Of a DNA stretch of 64,000 nucleotides, positions 23,360 to 33,221 are shown one piece after another; position 1 is the first letter of the stretch; every line of letters starts with the position of its first letter. Below the pieces are notes generated by a model. The model did not search any database. It was not told the origin of the DNA and saw only the letters and a program-made list of their open reading frames with translations. The position numbers were made by a program, and so were the translations under genes. The DNA lies in NCBI GenBank assembly GCA_010015805.1, contig ML978122.1, positions 525,783 to 589,782 on the forward strand, read 5' to 3'. Source of the DNA: Rhizodiscina lignyota (Eukaryota; Ascomycota; Dothideomycetes; Aulographales; Rhizodiscinaceae).

Positions 23360-23823
23360 CTAACTTTCAGCGTCCCTGGCGTCCGATCCCTTCGCTTTCC
23401 ACACTGCAGCATTTCAGCATCCCTTCACACTCGCGGGCAAAAGTGACTCAGCATACCTTGTCTGCACATCGGACATCTCTCCTGCGATGCCTCTTGCTTG
23501 ATCCAGTGGAAGATGCAATGCTGCAGCAGTACATCGTCAGCACAGTGCTGAAAGTCGCCCCATACGAGACCACCGTTGAAGAGGACCTACCATATGGAAA
23601 GAATGGTTGCAATCACCCATCACTAGCGAATACCCATCAGCACGCTACTCTCTATCACTCGCGGCTTACACCGAGACTCACATAAAGGACACTCGTCCCC
23701 TGGGAACTTGCACTTCGAGCACGTGCTATCGTACGGATTCCGACATATACCGCAGACGTCATCTTCGGGCATGTCCCAGCGCCATGCGGCGACAGCGCGC
23801 CAGTGCTTGATTGTGACTTTCAT
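23360..23823 (-). CDS. apc11: Anaphase-promoting complex subunit 11 (RING-H2)
   Basis: Catalytic RING subunit of the APC/C ubiquitin ligase, acting with the cullin-like Apc2 in mitosis; nuclear. Four exons (23823-23682, 23622-23591, 23520-23457, 23403-23360) join to 93 residues. The protein opens MKVTIKHWRAVAAWRWDMPE, nearly the family consensus. The zinc ligands follow in order: CGIC, CSKC and CPLLMGDC in the first exons, the NHSFHMHC His/Cys pair across introns 2 and 3, and CPMC before the C-terminus. The second exon is only 32 nt. Introns 1 and 2 use GTGAGT and GTAGGT donors. The last exon ends in a short lysine-rich tail (VWKAKGSD), where most orthologues have FEW-type residues, so the final splice is the least certain part. 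Confidence 0.88.
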
Positions 23824-26434
23824 AATGGCCGATTTTAATGGCGTTATGAAGATAGAACGACGCGTCGAACGCGTCGTGGCGATCTTCAACATTGCCGCGG
23901 TCTTGGCACGAGCAGTTGATACACAAAATCAACTTCATCTCCAGTCATTTTCCATTTTGTCCAGTTTCTTATTATATTTCAAAGCTATTCAGTTTCACTA
24001 CCATATCATGTCAAATGCTTCTATATTTCACCGGCGTCTCACGTGTTTACTCCGGTCCTTGAAAGAAATATAACTAACGAACTGTTATCACCCCAACCCA
24101 TATTCCAGTCTCGTACGAAATGACAAATGTCTGCGGCTGAAAGGTTTGATCCAATATGTTAATGATTCATCTTATTTCGGTCAATAGTGCCCTTGTATTT
24201 GACATGATTGTTACAGGGAAAGATTGCGGCCGCCTGCAGGGAACTGCCTTCATGGATGTCGAAGAAGCCCGAAATACATCTAACCACGACTGACTACTTA
24301 TCAGATGAGGAGTATCTAAAGGTAGAAACCAAAGACATCGCACTCTTGTGATGGAACGTGGACAACAAGTCCAAGTCGATCTTCAGGGGACGCAGTTTTG
24401 GAGTACCGCGAGAACGCCAGTAGTATTTTCTCGGCACCTTATGTTGTCAGTAACACTGACGAGCGACTTTCGGACAGCCTAACCTCCTCTTAAAGATGCG
24501 GTAAGGGCCGTAATACGAGACTCGGTCGTGAGGATCGTTTGCCGGACCTCTCAACTGGCCAATGAAATCAGTCAAATCAGTTGCAATATTCCCCGGACCT
24601 CAGTTGAGAGACATGGGTGTCGTTCGCCGGAGTGTCTAGCGTTATCAGATATTGTTTACAACTTGGACTGTATAAAGAGCTCGGAGACTCGAGAGGTGAG
24701 GTGCCAGTAGCCGTCTTCGAGACCACCAACAAGCTAGCGAAATCTCCAACAATTCTTCTGTTGTGCCCTCTTCAAAGCATACGGTATGAACTCCTCATTA
24801 GACAGAGCGACTAGCTCTACAAGCGATCAGGGATCTTATACGAGTCTTATATCGTGCAATGGTACAAAACCCACCACATATGATGGTTACCGTTAATAAC
24901 TATTGCATAGGAGACTTTGGCGATCTATTTTGGCCTTCAGAGAAGGAAGCTGGTAGTGACGGGTCCAGGTGGTCTGAAGAAGAGGGCAGTGAGACTGGCT
25001 GGTCGATGACAAACAATGCTAGGAGCTCGACAGGGGAAACCCCTTCAGCAACGCCACTCAATACAATTGAAAGGTCGAGGACGTGTGTTCAGAGCAGGTC
25101 GTCCCAAAAGCAATGCAAGCTGGAGAAAAACGGCAATCTCGATGTTGGGTTGGAACATTCATGGTCTGACGACGTTTGCCATGAATCGCGGCTGTGGCCG
25201 ATCAGCTAGACCAAATTTAGATGGGCATTCAGGGAATAAACGCCACAATTTCCCCCAGGCCTCAGCGATTAGAAGCCAGAGAACATGGATATTTGCCGGA
25301 CCCATAAAAATACTCGGTGAGCGGAAAGCAGCAGCGAGCAGGCTGCTATAAAGTGCATGCTTGCCTTTGCCGGACCTCTTTTGTCTCAAGCTCTGTTCTT
25401 CGCTGGTCGCTTGATCAGACTCTTGGCCGAACTCTCTTTGCCTGTCATGAAAGTATTGAACTGGTTACTTTGGGTCTCATCCCATCTTTACCTTAGGGAG
25501 AGGAACGCTCTGTCATTGAGCTACATGCGCTGAAATATGTCTGTACAGAATGTTGAATTTCTTATAAATTTCCACGTTCAACAAGTCCTAATACCAATCA
25601 TTCTCCTGCAACGTGGTGGCTGTGGAGCCGTTCAAATTTCTCGAGCTATAGTCATCGTTCCTTCTGCGACGTACTCCAACTAAGATTGTCCACTCTGACG
25701 CGAAATCTTTTCGCGGAAGAAATCAATGTTGTGACTTGTGGTGCAACAGACGGATGGAATGTATATAGAAAGGCCGCAGGCGTCCCGTTACGATCTTGAT
25801 GATGAAGGTCAAAGCCATTTGCTGCGGAATCGACAGCTAGCAAACACATGTATACAATCGATTGAGAGCTTAATGCTCTTCGATGTTCTAAAGATAGAAA
25901 TATGAAACGATCATTGCTCCCGGAGTAGGATATCCATGGTCGCGAATTCTCCATATTCAATAACCAATCTGCATGTCGGAAAAGAGTTGATGATTCAGCA
26001 AACTGCAGCGCAATCAATCCGGGGTATAGCTGTTCATGAGAACTATCCAATAGTTTGCGCTTCGGTCCGTCGGATTTGCGACAACTTCCCCGCGATCTCT
26101 TGTGGTAGCGTAACGGCATGCATGTTCGGAAACCTCTAGCCTCACTCCCAAGACTTCACCCCGCAAGTACATCTTCACCGTACTGCGCGTTGAGTGGTTA
26201 TCTAACGTTGTCCGCGGATCTAACTAACTCCGACGCATTGGCAATTTGCTCGTCCCAAGGTCATGGAGACTCTGGGCAGGAGCCGCTCGGCCGTCTGCGG
26301 CAATCTTGGGTCGTTTAAGAGCTTGGGAGAGCGAAGGGAAGCAAATGGCTTGGAAATGCTTGTTGGAGCCTCTGCCTTTACGTACAGCACGAGTCGTGCG
26401 AAGCCACTGAAAGTAGAATAAAGCCGCCGCGACA
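23824..26434. other. 2.6-kb stretch with no supported gene
   Basis: Open frames here (for example 24859-25209 plus and 25652-26119 minus) lack recognisable motifs, splice structure or family-like segments. Small GCCGGACC-type words recur at about 24540, 24594, 25297 and 25370. A loose inverted pair sits around 24540-24615, where GGACCTCTCAACTGG is echoed by GGACCTCAGTTGAGAG. The last few hundred bases should carry the permease promoter. Confidence 0.45.
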
Positions 26435-28091
26435 ATGGCCGATATTGAAAAGCCACACACCGAGCACGGTGAAGACGTCCTGGCCAATTCTCCTGGGGCA
26501 GACAAAGAGCAGATTGATGAGCTCAAACATTCGATCACGGTCGACACGCTGCATAATGACGAGGCAGTGAAGGTGTTGGCCAATTATACAGGCGAGCAAA
26601 CATGGACGCCAGAAGAAGAGAAGAAGCTCGTCCGCAAAATCGATTGGAGACTCCTGACGATCCTCTGCTGTACATATGGCTTGCAATACTATGACAAGGC
26701 AATGCTTTCACAGGCTGTAAGTTCACCCCCCAGAAATGTGTTAACTGTTAGTCCCTTACTCTATTATCAGGCTCTCTTCGGTCTGCGGACTGACCTCGGG
26801 CTGACGGTCGGGAACCGCTACTCCATGTCTGCCGCCATTTTCTATCTTGGTTTCATCTGCGGAGCGTATCCAGCGATCGTCTTGGCCCAACGTTACCCCA
26901 TTGAGCGAGTCATCTTCGGCATCGTCTTTCTCTGGGGTGGCTGCTTAATGTGTACAGCGGGTGTCTCTAGCTACAAGACCCTCTATGTCCAGCGCTTCTT
27001 CTTAGGGATGCTCGAATCCGGAGTATCGCCAGCATGGATGTTGGTAGTCGGCGGTTGGTACAAGAAGCAAGAGCAGGCTCTGCGTATGGGCGCTTGGTAC
27101 TCATCCACCGGCTATGTGTCGATGGTGTCGCCACTTATCAACTATGGACTGGGACACATCAAGGGATCACTGAGTCCATGGAGATATATGTACCTTGTCG
27201 CTGGGGCGATTACAATACTGTGGTCGTTTCTGATCCTCTTCATTATGCCTCCGGACCCAATTCGAGCAAAGGGCTTCTCAGATCGAGAGCGCTATATCGC
27301 CGTAGCCCGTATGCGAATCAACAACTCCGGTGTCAGGAACACGCATTTCAAGCGAGAACAATTATGGGAATTGCTCCTAGATGTCAAGTTCTGGATGGTG
27401 TTTGCTATGGCATTCCTGATACTGGTCGCCAATGGCCCGGTTTCGACGTTCACACCGATTATTATTAACGATCTCGGATTTAGCGGCCTGAATTCACTGC
27501 TGCTTATTATGCCGGCCGGCTTCATCATTGGAACCAACGAGTGGACCATTCCGTGGCTTGCGATGAAGTTCAAGGGAATGCGAGCATATCTTGTCGCCTT
27601 TGCAGTGTGCGGCACAATACTATCCAGCTGCCTCCTGTGGCAGTTGCCGCAGAGTGCCACGGGTGCCAAGCTGTTTGCCGTATACATTCTTGCGTTTTAC
27701 GGTGGAGGCTATGCTGTCCTGATGAGTATGCAAATTGCGAATACAGCAGGCTACACGAAGCGGTCTTGTGGCTCCAGTGGCATGTTTGTTGGTTACTGTC
27801 TCGGTAGAGGCCCTTGTGTTAATAGTCCATAATGGTTTGAGCTGACCATATGATGCAGGCAACTTCCTCGGTCCTCTGGTCTTTAAGGAATCCGAAGCGC
27901 CGCTCTATCCCACAGGCTGGATAACCACAGTTGTGACTTCGGCTGCAGCAGTGGTTCTCGTCATCGCCTATCGCTTTGTTTGTTACTTTGATAATAAGAA
28001 GAGGGATCAAAGTGGGGAAGAAGCGTTCGAGCACGCGTATGAGGATGACCTGACTGATAAGAAGAATCCGCAGTTCAGATACACTCTATAA
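26435..28091 (+). CDS. MFS anion:cation symporter, Dal5/allantoate-permease type
   Basis: Plasma-membrane proton symporter of the Dal5 group, whose members import allantoate, ureidosuccinate, nicotinate, small peptides and similar organic anions. Exons 26435-26716, 26771-27803 and 27859-28091 join to 515 residues with about twelve membrane spans. A 60-residue hydrophilic N-terminus precedes KLVRKIDWRLLTILCCTYG, the usual Dal5 opening. The first intron (54 bp) has no stop and is a multiple of three, so retention would add 18 residues. The family's DRERYIAVARM loop and the FGGYAV-like GGGYAVLMS segment in span 10 are present. It may feed the nearby nitrogen-catabolic genes. Confidence 0.9.
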
Positions 28092-28603
28092 TTAAGTAGA
28101 TTGATCGGTTGGCTGAGATAAGTTGAGGAGCGTAGATATCAATTCGAGGCGGCAGATGGGACTGCAAATCAGCGCCGGATGAAGATGTGGGTCGTTTCAT
28201 TAGATTGAAATATGTATAAATAAAATGAAACGATCCAACAAGAATACTCCAACCAGACCCTTTTTTGAAGGCTTTTGTGGCCTCGTATTTGATCGACAGC
28301 TCCTCTATGTCCCTTTCTCAACCCCAGTGATTGCTCTGTTGGAAGAGAGTTCATCTTCGCCATTTCGTATCGCTACTATTTCATCCCCTCTGTGACTACT
28401 CTTGTCTGTCAGTTCATGGATCCCTGAAGTGCTGAACGCCTGGTGGTCGACCCTGGCTCACAGCGCCTCTCGATGCGCTGTCGACACCCCAGCTGTCACC
28501 TCTAATGAAGAGAATACGATCAGCATTTTCCTCCATTGTCTCGTTGGTTCTCTGTTGGAGACCAGACAGATGCTGGCCAAGCGTAAAGGCCTTCTCGTCC
28601 TGT
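28092..28603. other. Convergent intergenic stretch, no gene seen
   Basis: 512 bases between the permease and the minus-strand pcc1 gene. A minus-strand open frame (28414-28716) overlaps the pcc1 end in another frame and is not supported. Confidence 0.5.
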
Positions 28604-29069
28604 TCAAACCTCGCCATCCAACGCCTCGAGACCTTGAGCCCCTGCAACGCTCTCCTTCCCAGGCAGAGCCAGCACATCTGTATCCAGCTCTTCCATAGCA
28701 CCAAGGACGACTCCAAGGCTCTCGAAGAACCCGTTCGTAGCTACACGCAGCATTCGAGGTGTGGTGGCCGAGTAGAGAACTCGCAGAACAGAATTTTCAC
28801 TGGCCTCGTCGACTCGGGCGCCATTCTCTCTGCTTGCACCGTTGCCGTTCGTATCAAAAGAGGATGAACGTGCAGGCACTTTCACGGAAAAGGATCTCCG
28901 TACAAATTGAGAGAGTTCTGGGTCGACTGAGAGCGCTCGAAGTGCGATTGCTGCATGGCGGCCTGAAGGGAAGGGTATGTGGATGTCTCTGCTACGTGGT
29001 CAGTCGCTGTTTGGCTCTACGTGCAACTTGAACGTACAGCACACACGGAAATTCGGTATTTGAAGCCAT
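28604..29069 (-). CDS. pcc1: KEOPS/EKC complex subunit Pcc1
   Basis: Small dimerisation subunit of the KEOPS complex, which makes the t6A modification of tRNA and also affects telomeres and transcription. Exons 29069-29038 and 28988-28604, split by a 49-bp intron, give 138 residues. The first exon encodes MASNTEFPCV, and the splice produces LDIHIPFPSGRHAAIALRAL, the Pcc1 opening strand. SVDPELSQFVRRSFSV, LRVLYSATTPRMLRVATN and FFESLGVVLGAMEELD follow in family order. A low-complexity insertion of about 25 residues (SSSFDTNGNGASRENGA) sits between the two halves of the domain, and the C-terminus runs about 24 residues past the usual end. Without the first exon the gene looks like a short unrelated frame. 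Confidence 0.88.
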
Positions 29070-29499
29070 TTAGGCTACAAGCAGACCTCTTCCACACGGT
29101 GGGGTTGCTACTCCAACTCCAATGCGCGCATCAGGGGCATGCGAATTGGGAGCGCGAAGCGCGGCGCGGAGCAGTCCCGCGGTCGACATTGGAAGGGTCA
29201 ACCCCGCAGTGCAAGGATTCGCGCGGGATGACGTTGGGGAATGGTAAAAGAGGGGTTCTGCATGCCGATCCATATTGCCAGATGACACGGTGACGGCATG
29301 ATACATTCACTCTTCGCACATCACATGTATGTAATGCATTCAAATAGAGCCTCCTCGCTCCGGGTAGCAGTTTAGCATTTAATAGACCGCGAAGCAAAGC
29401 GAACATAGACATTGGAGCATAATTCACTTCCTCTTTCTCCTTTCCTCAGTCAAGCTGTGGTCTCTTTCGCATAGAGCAATTCGACATACCGTAATCACA
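29070..29499. promoter_or_regulatory. Divergent promoter between pcc1 and a small mitochondrial-type protein
   Basis: 430 bases with no gene. Both flanking genes read outward, so both promoters should be here. The stretch near 29140-29240 is GC-rich. Confidence 0.4.
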
Positions 29500-29982
29500 A
29501 TGACGACTCCATCGCCCTCAGAATTCCTCACCTTTATGCGCACCGTTTCTCGTCCTGCATCGAGCTGTCTGAGGCAAAGTCTTTCAGCTCGTCCTCAAAT
29601 ACACCAATCAATCGCATCTCGCTCCTTCGCCTCAGCTTCAGTTCGACAAGCTACCAGCGATCCAAAGCAAAAAGAGCATGTCACCACCAAGAACGAAAGG
29701 CTCGATGTCCAGAGCGACTCCTCAGCGGAAGCGAAGGCGTATGTCACACTATAGCACATAGTACCACCCCTGTTTTCTTGTGATTCCTCTCTTTGTGTAC
29801 CAATCACACCTTTGGATGGGCACTAACGAGCGGCTCACAGGTCGAGAACACGCGGTGAAGGTGGTTCTGCGACAACGCAGTCTGACGAGAGGAATAGTAC
29901 TGCGAAAGCGAAGAAAGACCATCCAGAGGCGCCAGACGTCGTGATCGGGATGCAAGATGAGCGAGGACGGAAGGGTCACTGA
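29500..29982 (+). CDS. Small, probably mitochondrial protein of unknown function
   Basis: Exons 29500-29738 and 29841-29982 join to 126 residues; the second exon is too short and frame-shifted to be obvious alone. The first 50 residues are rich in Arg, Ser and Ala without acidic residues after position 8 (FMRTVSRPASSCLRQSLSAR, then SIASRSFASASVRQ), as in a mitochondrial presequence with an RSFAS cleavage-type site. The mature part is hydrophilic and Lys/Asp/Glu-rich. It ends in PDVVIGMQDERGRKGH, which looks like a conserved motif of a small fungal family, though I cannot name it. The GTATGT donor and CACAG acceptor are standard. Confidence 0.72.
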
Positions 29983-30500
29983 AACTAAGTGATGGTAGAC
30001 TTTCTTTTCAAAGATTTCATTTTTAGTATTCCCAATTCCTCCTCAGAAGCACCAGCCGCTTGGTGCTTGTTTCGAGGAGTGAGGCCGATTCCTGAGCGTT
30101 CAAGCAAAAACATTGTACTTTTAGAGAAGAAGTGGACGGGTCCTTGTACGACAAGGACCCAAAAGGACAAACAAAACACCCGATGTGAAAAGCAATTGCC
30201 GACCAACCCTCATCAAATGGTTTTCAATGACATGACATGTGTCGAACTGAAGTGATTCAAAATCCCAGACCTCGTCAACATTCAGGAACATTTCTTTATC
30301 ACTTCAGTTCCACACATTGCCATGCCATTGAAAACCATTTGATGGAACAAGAAACAAAAGAAAAAAGCAACCACCGACACTCTCCACCCACATCCGCCCC
30401 AAACTCATGTGGCTCGTCGGCCCTTCATCTTCTTCCAGAAGCCCTCCTTTGATCCGGATTGGCCGGATCGAGACGACTGTAATGTAGTAAGCAGTAACTG
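29983..30500. other. Convergent intergenic stretch
   Basis: No gene is seen. A near-perfect inverted pair is formed by AAATGGTTTTCAATG at about 30217-30231 and its complement CATTGAAAACCATTT at about 30326-30340. It may form a stem shared by the 3' ends of the two converging genes. Confidence 0.45.
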
Positions 30501-32850
30501 TTACTCTTTACGAGGATGGGTAGCTGCCTTCGAGCCCTCTCCTTCGCCCTTGGACGAAAACTGCACGATCGACAACGCCTTTGCCTCTGCCATCATGGCC
30601 TCAAATTCTTCGTCGCGTTCCAGCGACTGGTCATCTGTCTGCACCGGCAGACTCGCATACGCCTCGGCCTTCGACATATGCTTGGCCTTCTTCTTTCCCG
30701 CCTGCGCAGGCTTCACGTCTTCTCTGCCTTCGGATGGGATGGGCAGGATGGGCACTGCTCTGGCCTTGCCTTTACCCTTGTACGGGCGATTGTCCTCCAT
30801 AGCCTCCGGCTGAGCCTTCTCCGTAGCTTCTTGGTCTGTGGACACATTTAATAGATCGGGTGGAATGAGCAATCCTTGATCCTTCCATTTACCTTTGGAC
30901 AGTGGGTACAACTCGTGCTTGCCGGTGCCGGACAGAGCCTTTGCCTTTGACTCTTCGTTGCCTTGGGATTGGAGGCCCATTTCAGCCGCAGCTTTGGCCT
31001 TCTGTTTAGCCTTGTACGTCTCCATGAAGCGTTTCATGTCTTCATCGCTTGAGGATTCGTTGTCGTCAGGGTCGTCGAAGCCTGTGAACTTGCTCTCCTT
31101 CACCATGTTGAAGAGGCCCTTCAGCTTCGCTTCTTCACTCTCCGATTCGTCGTCGTTAGTCTCGACCAGCTCCGGCGTCGCTTTTGCTTTGCCTTTGCCC
31201 TTGTACGATTGCTTGCCCATCATCGTGTCGAACAGAGTCTTCGGCTTTGCTTCTTTGCTTTTGGATTGATCCTTGTCAGGCATGGCCAACTCCGGCACCT
31301 CTTTTGCTTTGCCTTTGCCCTTGTACCAGCGCTTGTGAATCGGAGTCTCCCGGAGAATCCTCTCGTCTTCTTCGGTTGGGGGTCGCGGGGTGAAGCCCAG
31401 GAATCCGGACACCAGCGCCTTCTCCAAAGCGTTCGGATCCTCGCCCTCTTCAGCCTTCTCCCAAACTGCTTTGACAGTCTCCTTCTTGTCCTTCTCGTAG
31501 ACATACTTGCTGTCGTAAAGATCCACATTTGCCTTCATCGCTGCCAGCTCGCGGTCGAACCTCTCCTCGCTTGTGGCTTCGTACTCGCGCAGGTCTAAGG
31601 CCAGCTCGTCGAGCACGGCCTTCATTTCCATAGCTTTTGGCGAGTCGGCTCCGAGAATCTTCACGAGATAAATGTATCCCTTTCTTGCGCTGTTGTAGGC
31701 ATACGTCACATGTCCCAACTCCTGAAAGACTCCCGCTAGGCCCATGTGTCTATCGAGTGTCAGTGATGTCAAGTGTTTAGCATTGGGAAAAAGGGCCACT
31801 CACATTTCACCCAGTTGAGGAGTCACGAGACCCTCGTCAATCATCAAACCTGCGGCTTGCATCAACAGGAAGCTCTGGCCGTTGAGTTCAGATCGACGAT
31901 CCCTATATGGCTTCTTGTGTCCCGGAGGTCCATGCTTTCCCTCTTCCAGCGAGTCGTTGATCTCTCGCAGGCGGTATCTCCGCATCATACTACGCGCAGC
32001 GAAGCAGTTCGGGTCCAGCACACCGTTCGATCCTGGGCCGACACACGCCGGGCAGGCGCAGCGGAAGCCGTAGTGCTGCAGCTCCCACTTTCGCATTGCA
32101 GGATCATAGAAGATGTCACAGTATGTCACCTCGATTTCTTCGCCCTTCTCAATATCGTAAATCGCATGCACGGTCTCCATGCCCTTGCCGTTGTCGAGAT
32201 TCTGATTCCAAGCGAAGTGGGCGTTCGGGACGCACGAGTGATTGATCCTACTCGCAGTTGGGAAGACTGCCGCTCCCTGACCGTTGTCACCCCACGTCAT
32301 TGCGTTGGTCATGAAGACGCTCATAGCAGTCTTCTCTGGCCCGGTGCGTGCATCATGCAGTTCCTGAATACGCTGCTTCTCGCGTTCAGGGATATTCGGG
32401 AAGATCTTGGACGGCCAGAGTTCAGTTGGCTGGCCATGGGCAGAAGCGAGTGAAAAGAAGATCTCATGCTCGGCTGCCGTCTTGTCACAAAGAGCTTCCT
32501 CGATATCCTTCTTCAAGTAGTGACCGAACGGAATGACGACCAGCGGGGACTCGGCAAGAATGCGCGTTCCGTAGGGGATATACTCTGTTGCGAACATACC
32601 GAGTCCGTGGTTTTCGGTTTGGCGGATCTCGAAGACGGTGTTCGCGATCTTCATAGTTTCGAATTTTCTGCAAAGGTTAACTGAAGGCTCTATCATTGCG
32701 TTGGGCGCATATTCACTCAGCATACTCTTTCTGCCACTCCGTAGGAGTGTCTCTGATGCGGAGTCTGTCCATTGTGGGACCAGCTTCACGCGCTACCTGC
32801 GCCAGGTACTCCATAGATTGAAGGTATTCATCGAGAGTAGGATCCATCAT
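30501..32850 (-). CDS. SET-domain protein with repetitive basic C-terminal tail
   Basis: Probable protein-lysine methyltransferase. Exons 32850-32726, 32667-31804 and 31749-30501 join to 745 residues. The SET domain covers about residues 45-260, with GLGMFATEYIPYGTRIL at the start and the pseudoknot pieces RINHSCVPNAHFAWN and GEEIEVTYCDIFYD. A post-SET CACPAC cysteine cluster follows. This arrangement is of the SmyD/fungal SET type, but no MYND finger is seen. A helical region (residues about 330-420) follows. The last 300 residues are disordered, Lys/Glu-rich and carry three YKGKGKA(K/R) repeats, each followed by a VPEL- or TPEL-like motif. The tail could bind nucleic acid or chromatin. The first ATG of MMDPTLDEYL is chosen; the second ATG is equally possible. 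Confidence 0.85.
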
Positions 32851-33221
32851 GAAAGGTAAATCGAGAGAGAGAGAAGCAGTGTCTTCCTCGGAAAGGAGAG
32901 TTGAAGGTGTGTGCTTGGGAAGAGGTGGAAAGAGAATTTGAAGGTGAGGTGTTGAAAGTTTTTGCAGCCTGCAATTTACCTTGAGCAAAATTGCATCACA
33001 TCCAAAAACGGAAAGCACGCGAGGAGCGGGACGCGAGATTGGCCACCATCATCACAACAACGGCCTACCACAAGAAAGTTACGCCAATTTCGAGCCATGC
33101 GCTTGACGGCCTACACACTGCTCTTTGATTTTACCCCGCTGTCTTGCCTGTGGAATCTATCCAGCCGTCTATTTGCCTACGCGTATTTGTGCCACTGCAG
33201 CTTCGGCCGGTCCGTGGGCCA
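32851..33221. other. Intergenic, no gene seen
   Basis: 371 bases between two minus-strand genes. They contain the SET gene promoter, with a GA-rich run at about 32860-32945, and the trpC 3' end. Confidence 0.5.

Noticed and set aside
24540-24615. Inverted GGACCTC pair as a transposon end or terminator
   Set aside because: The match is short and imperfect, and no target duplication or second end was found.
25652-26119. 155-residue minus-strand frame
   Set aside because: No family-like segments and no promoter or intron context; random open frames of this size occur here.
28414-28716. 100-residue minus-strand frame over the end of pcc1
   Set aside because: It overlaps the Pcc1 coding sequence in another frame and matches no family. 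The overlapping Pcc1 motif is much stronger.
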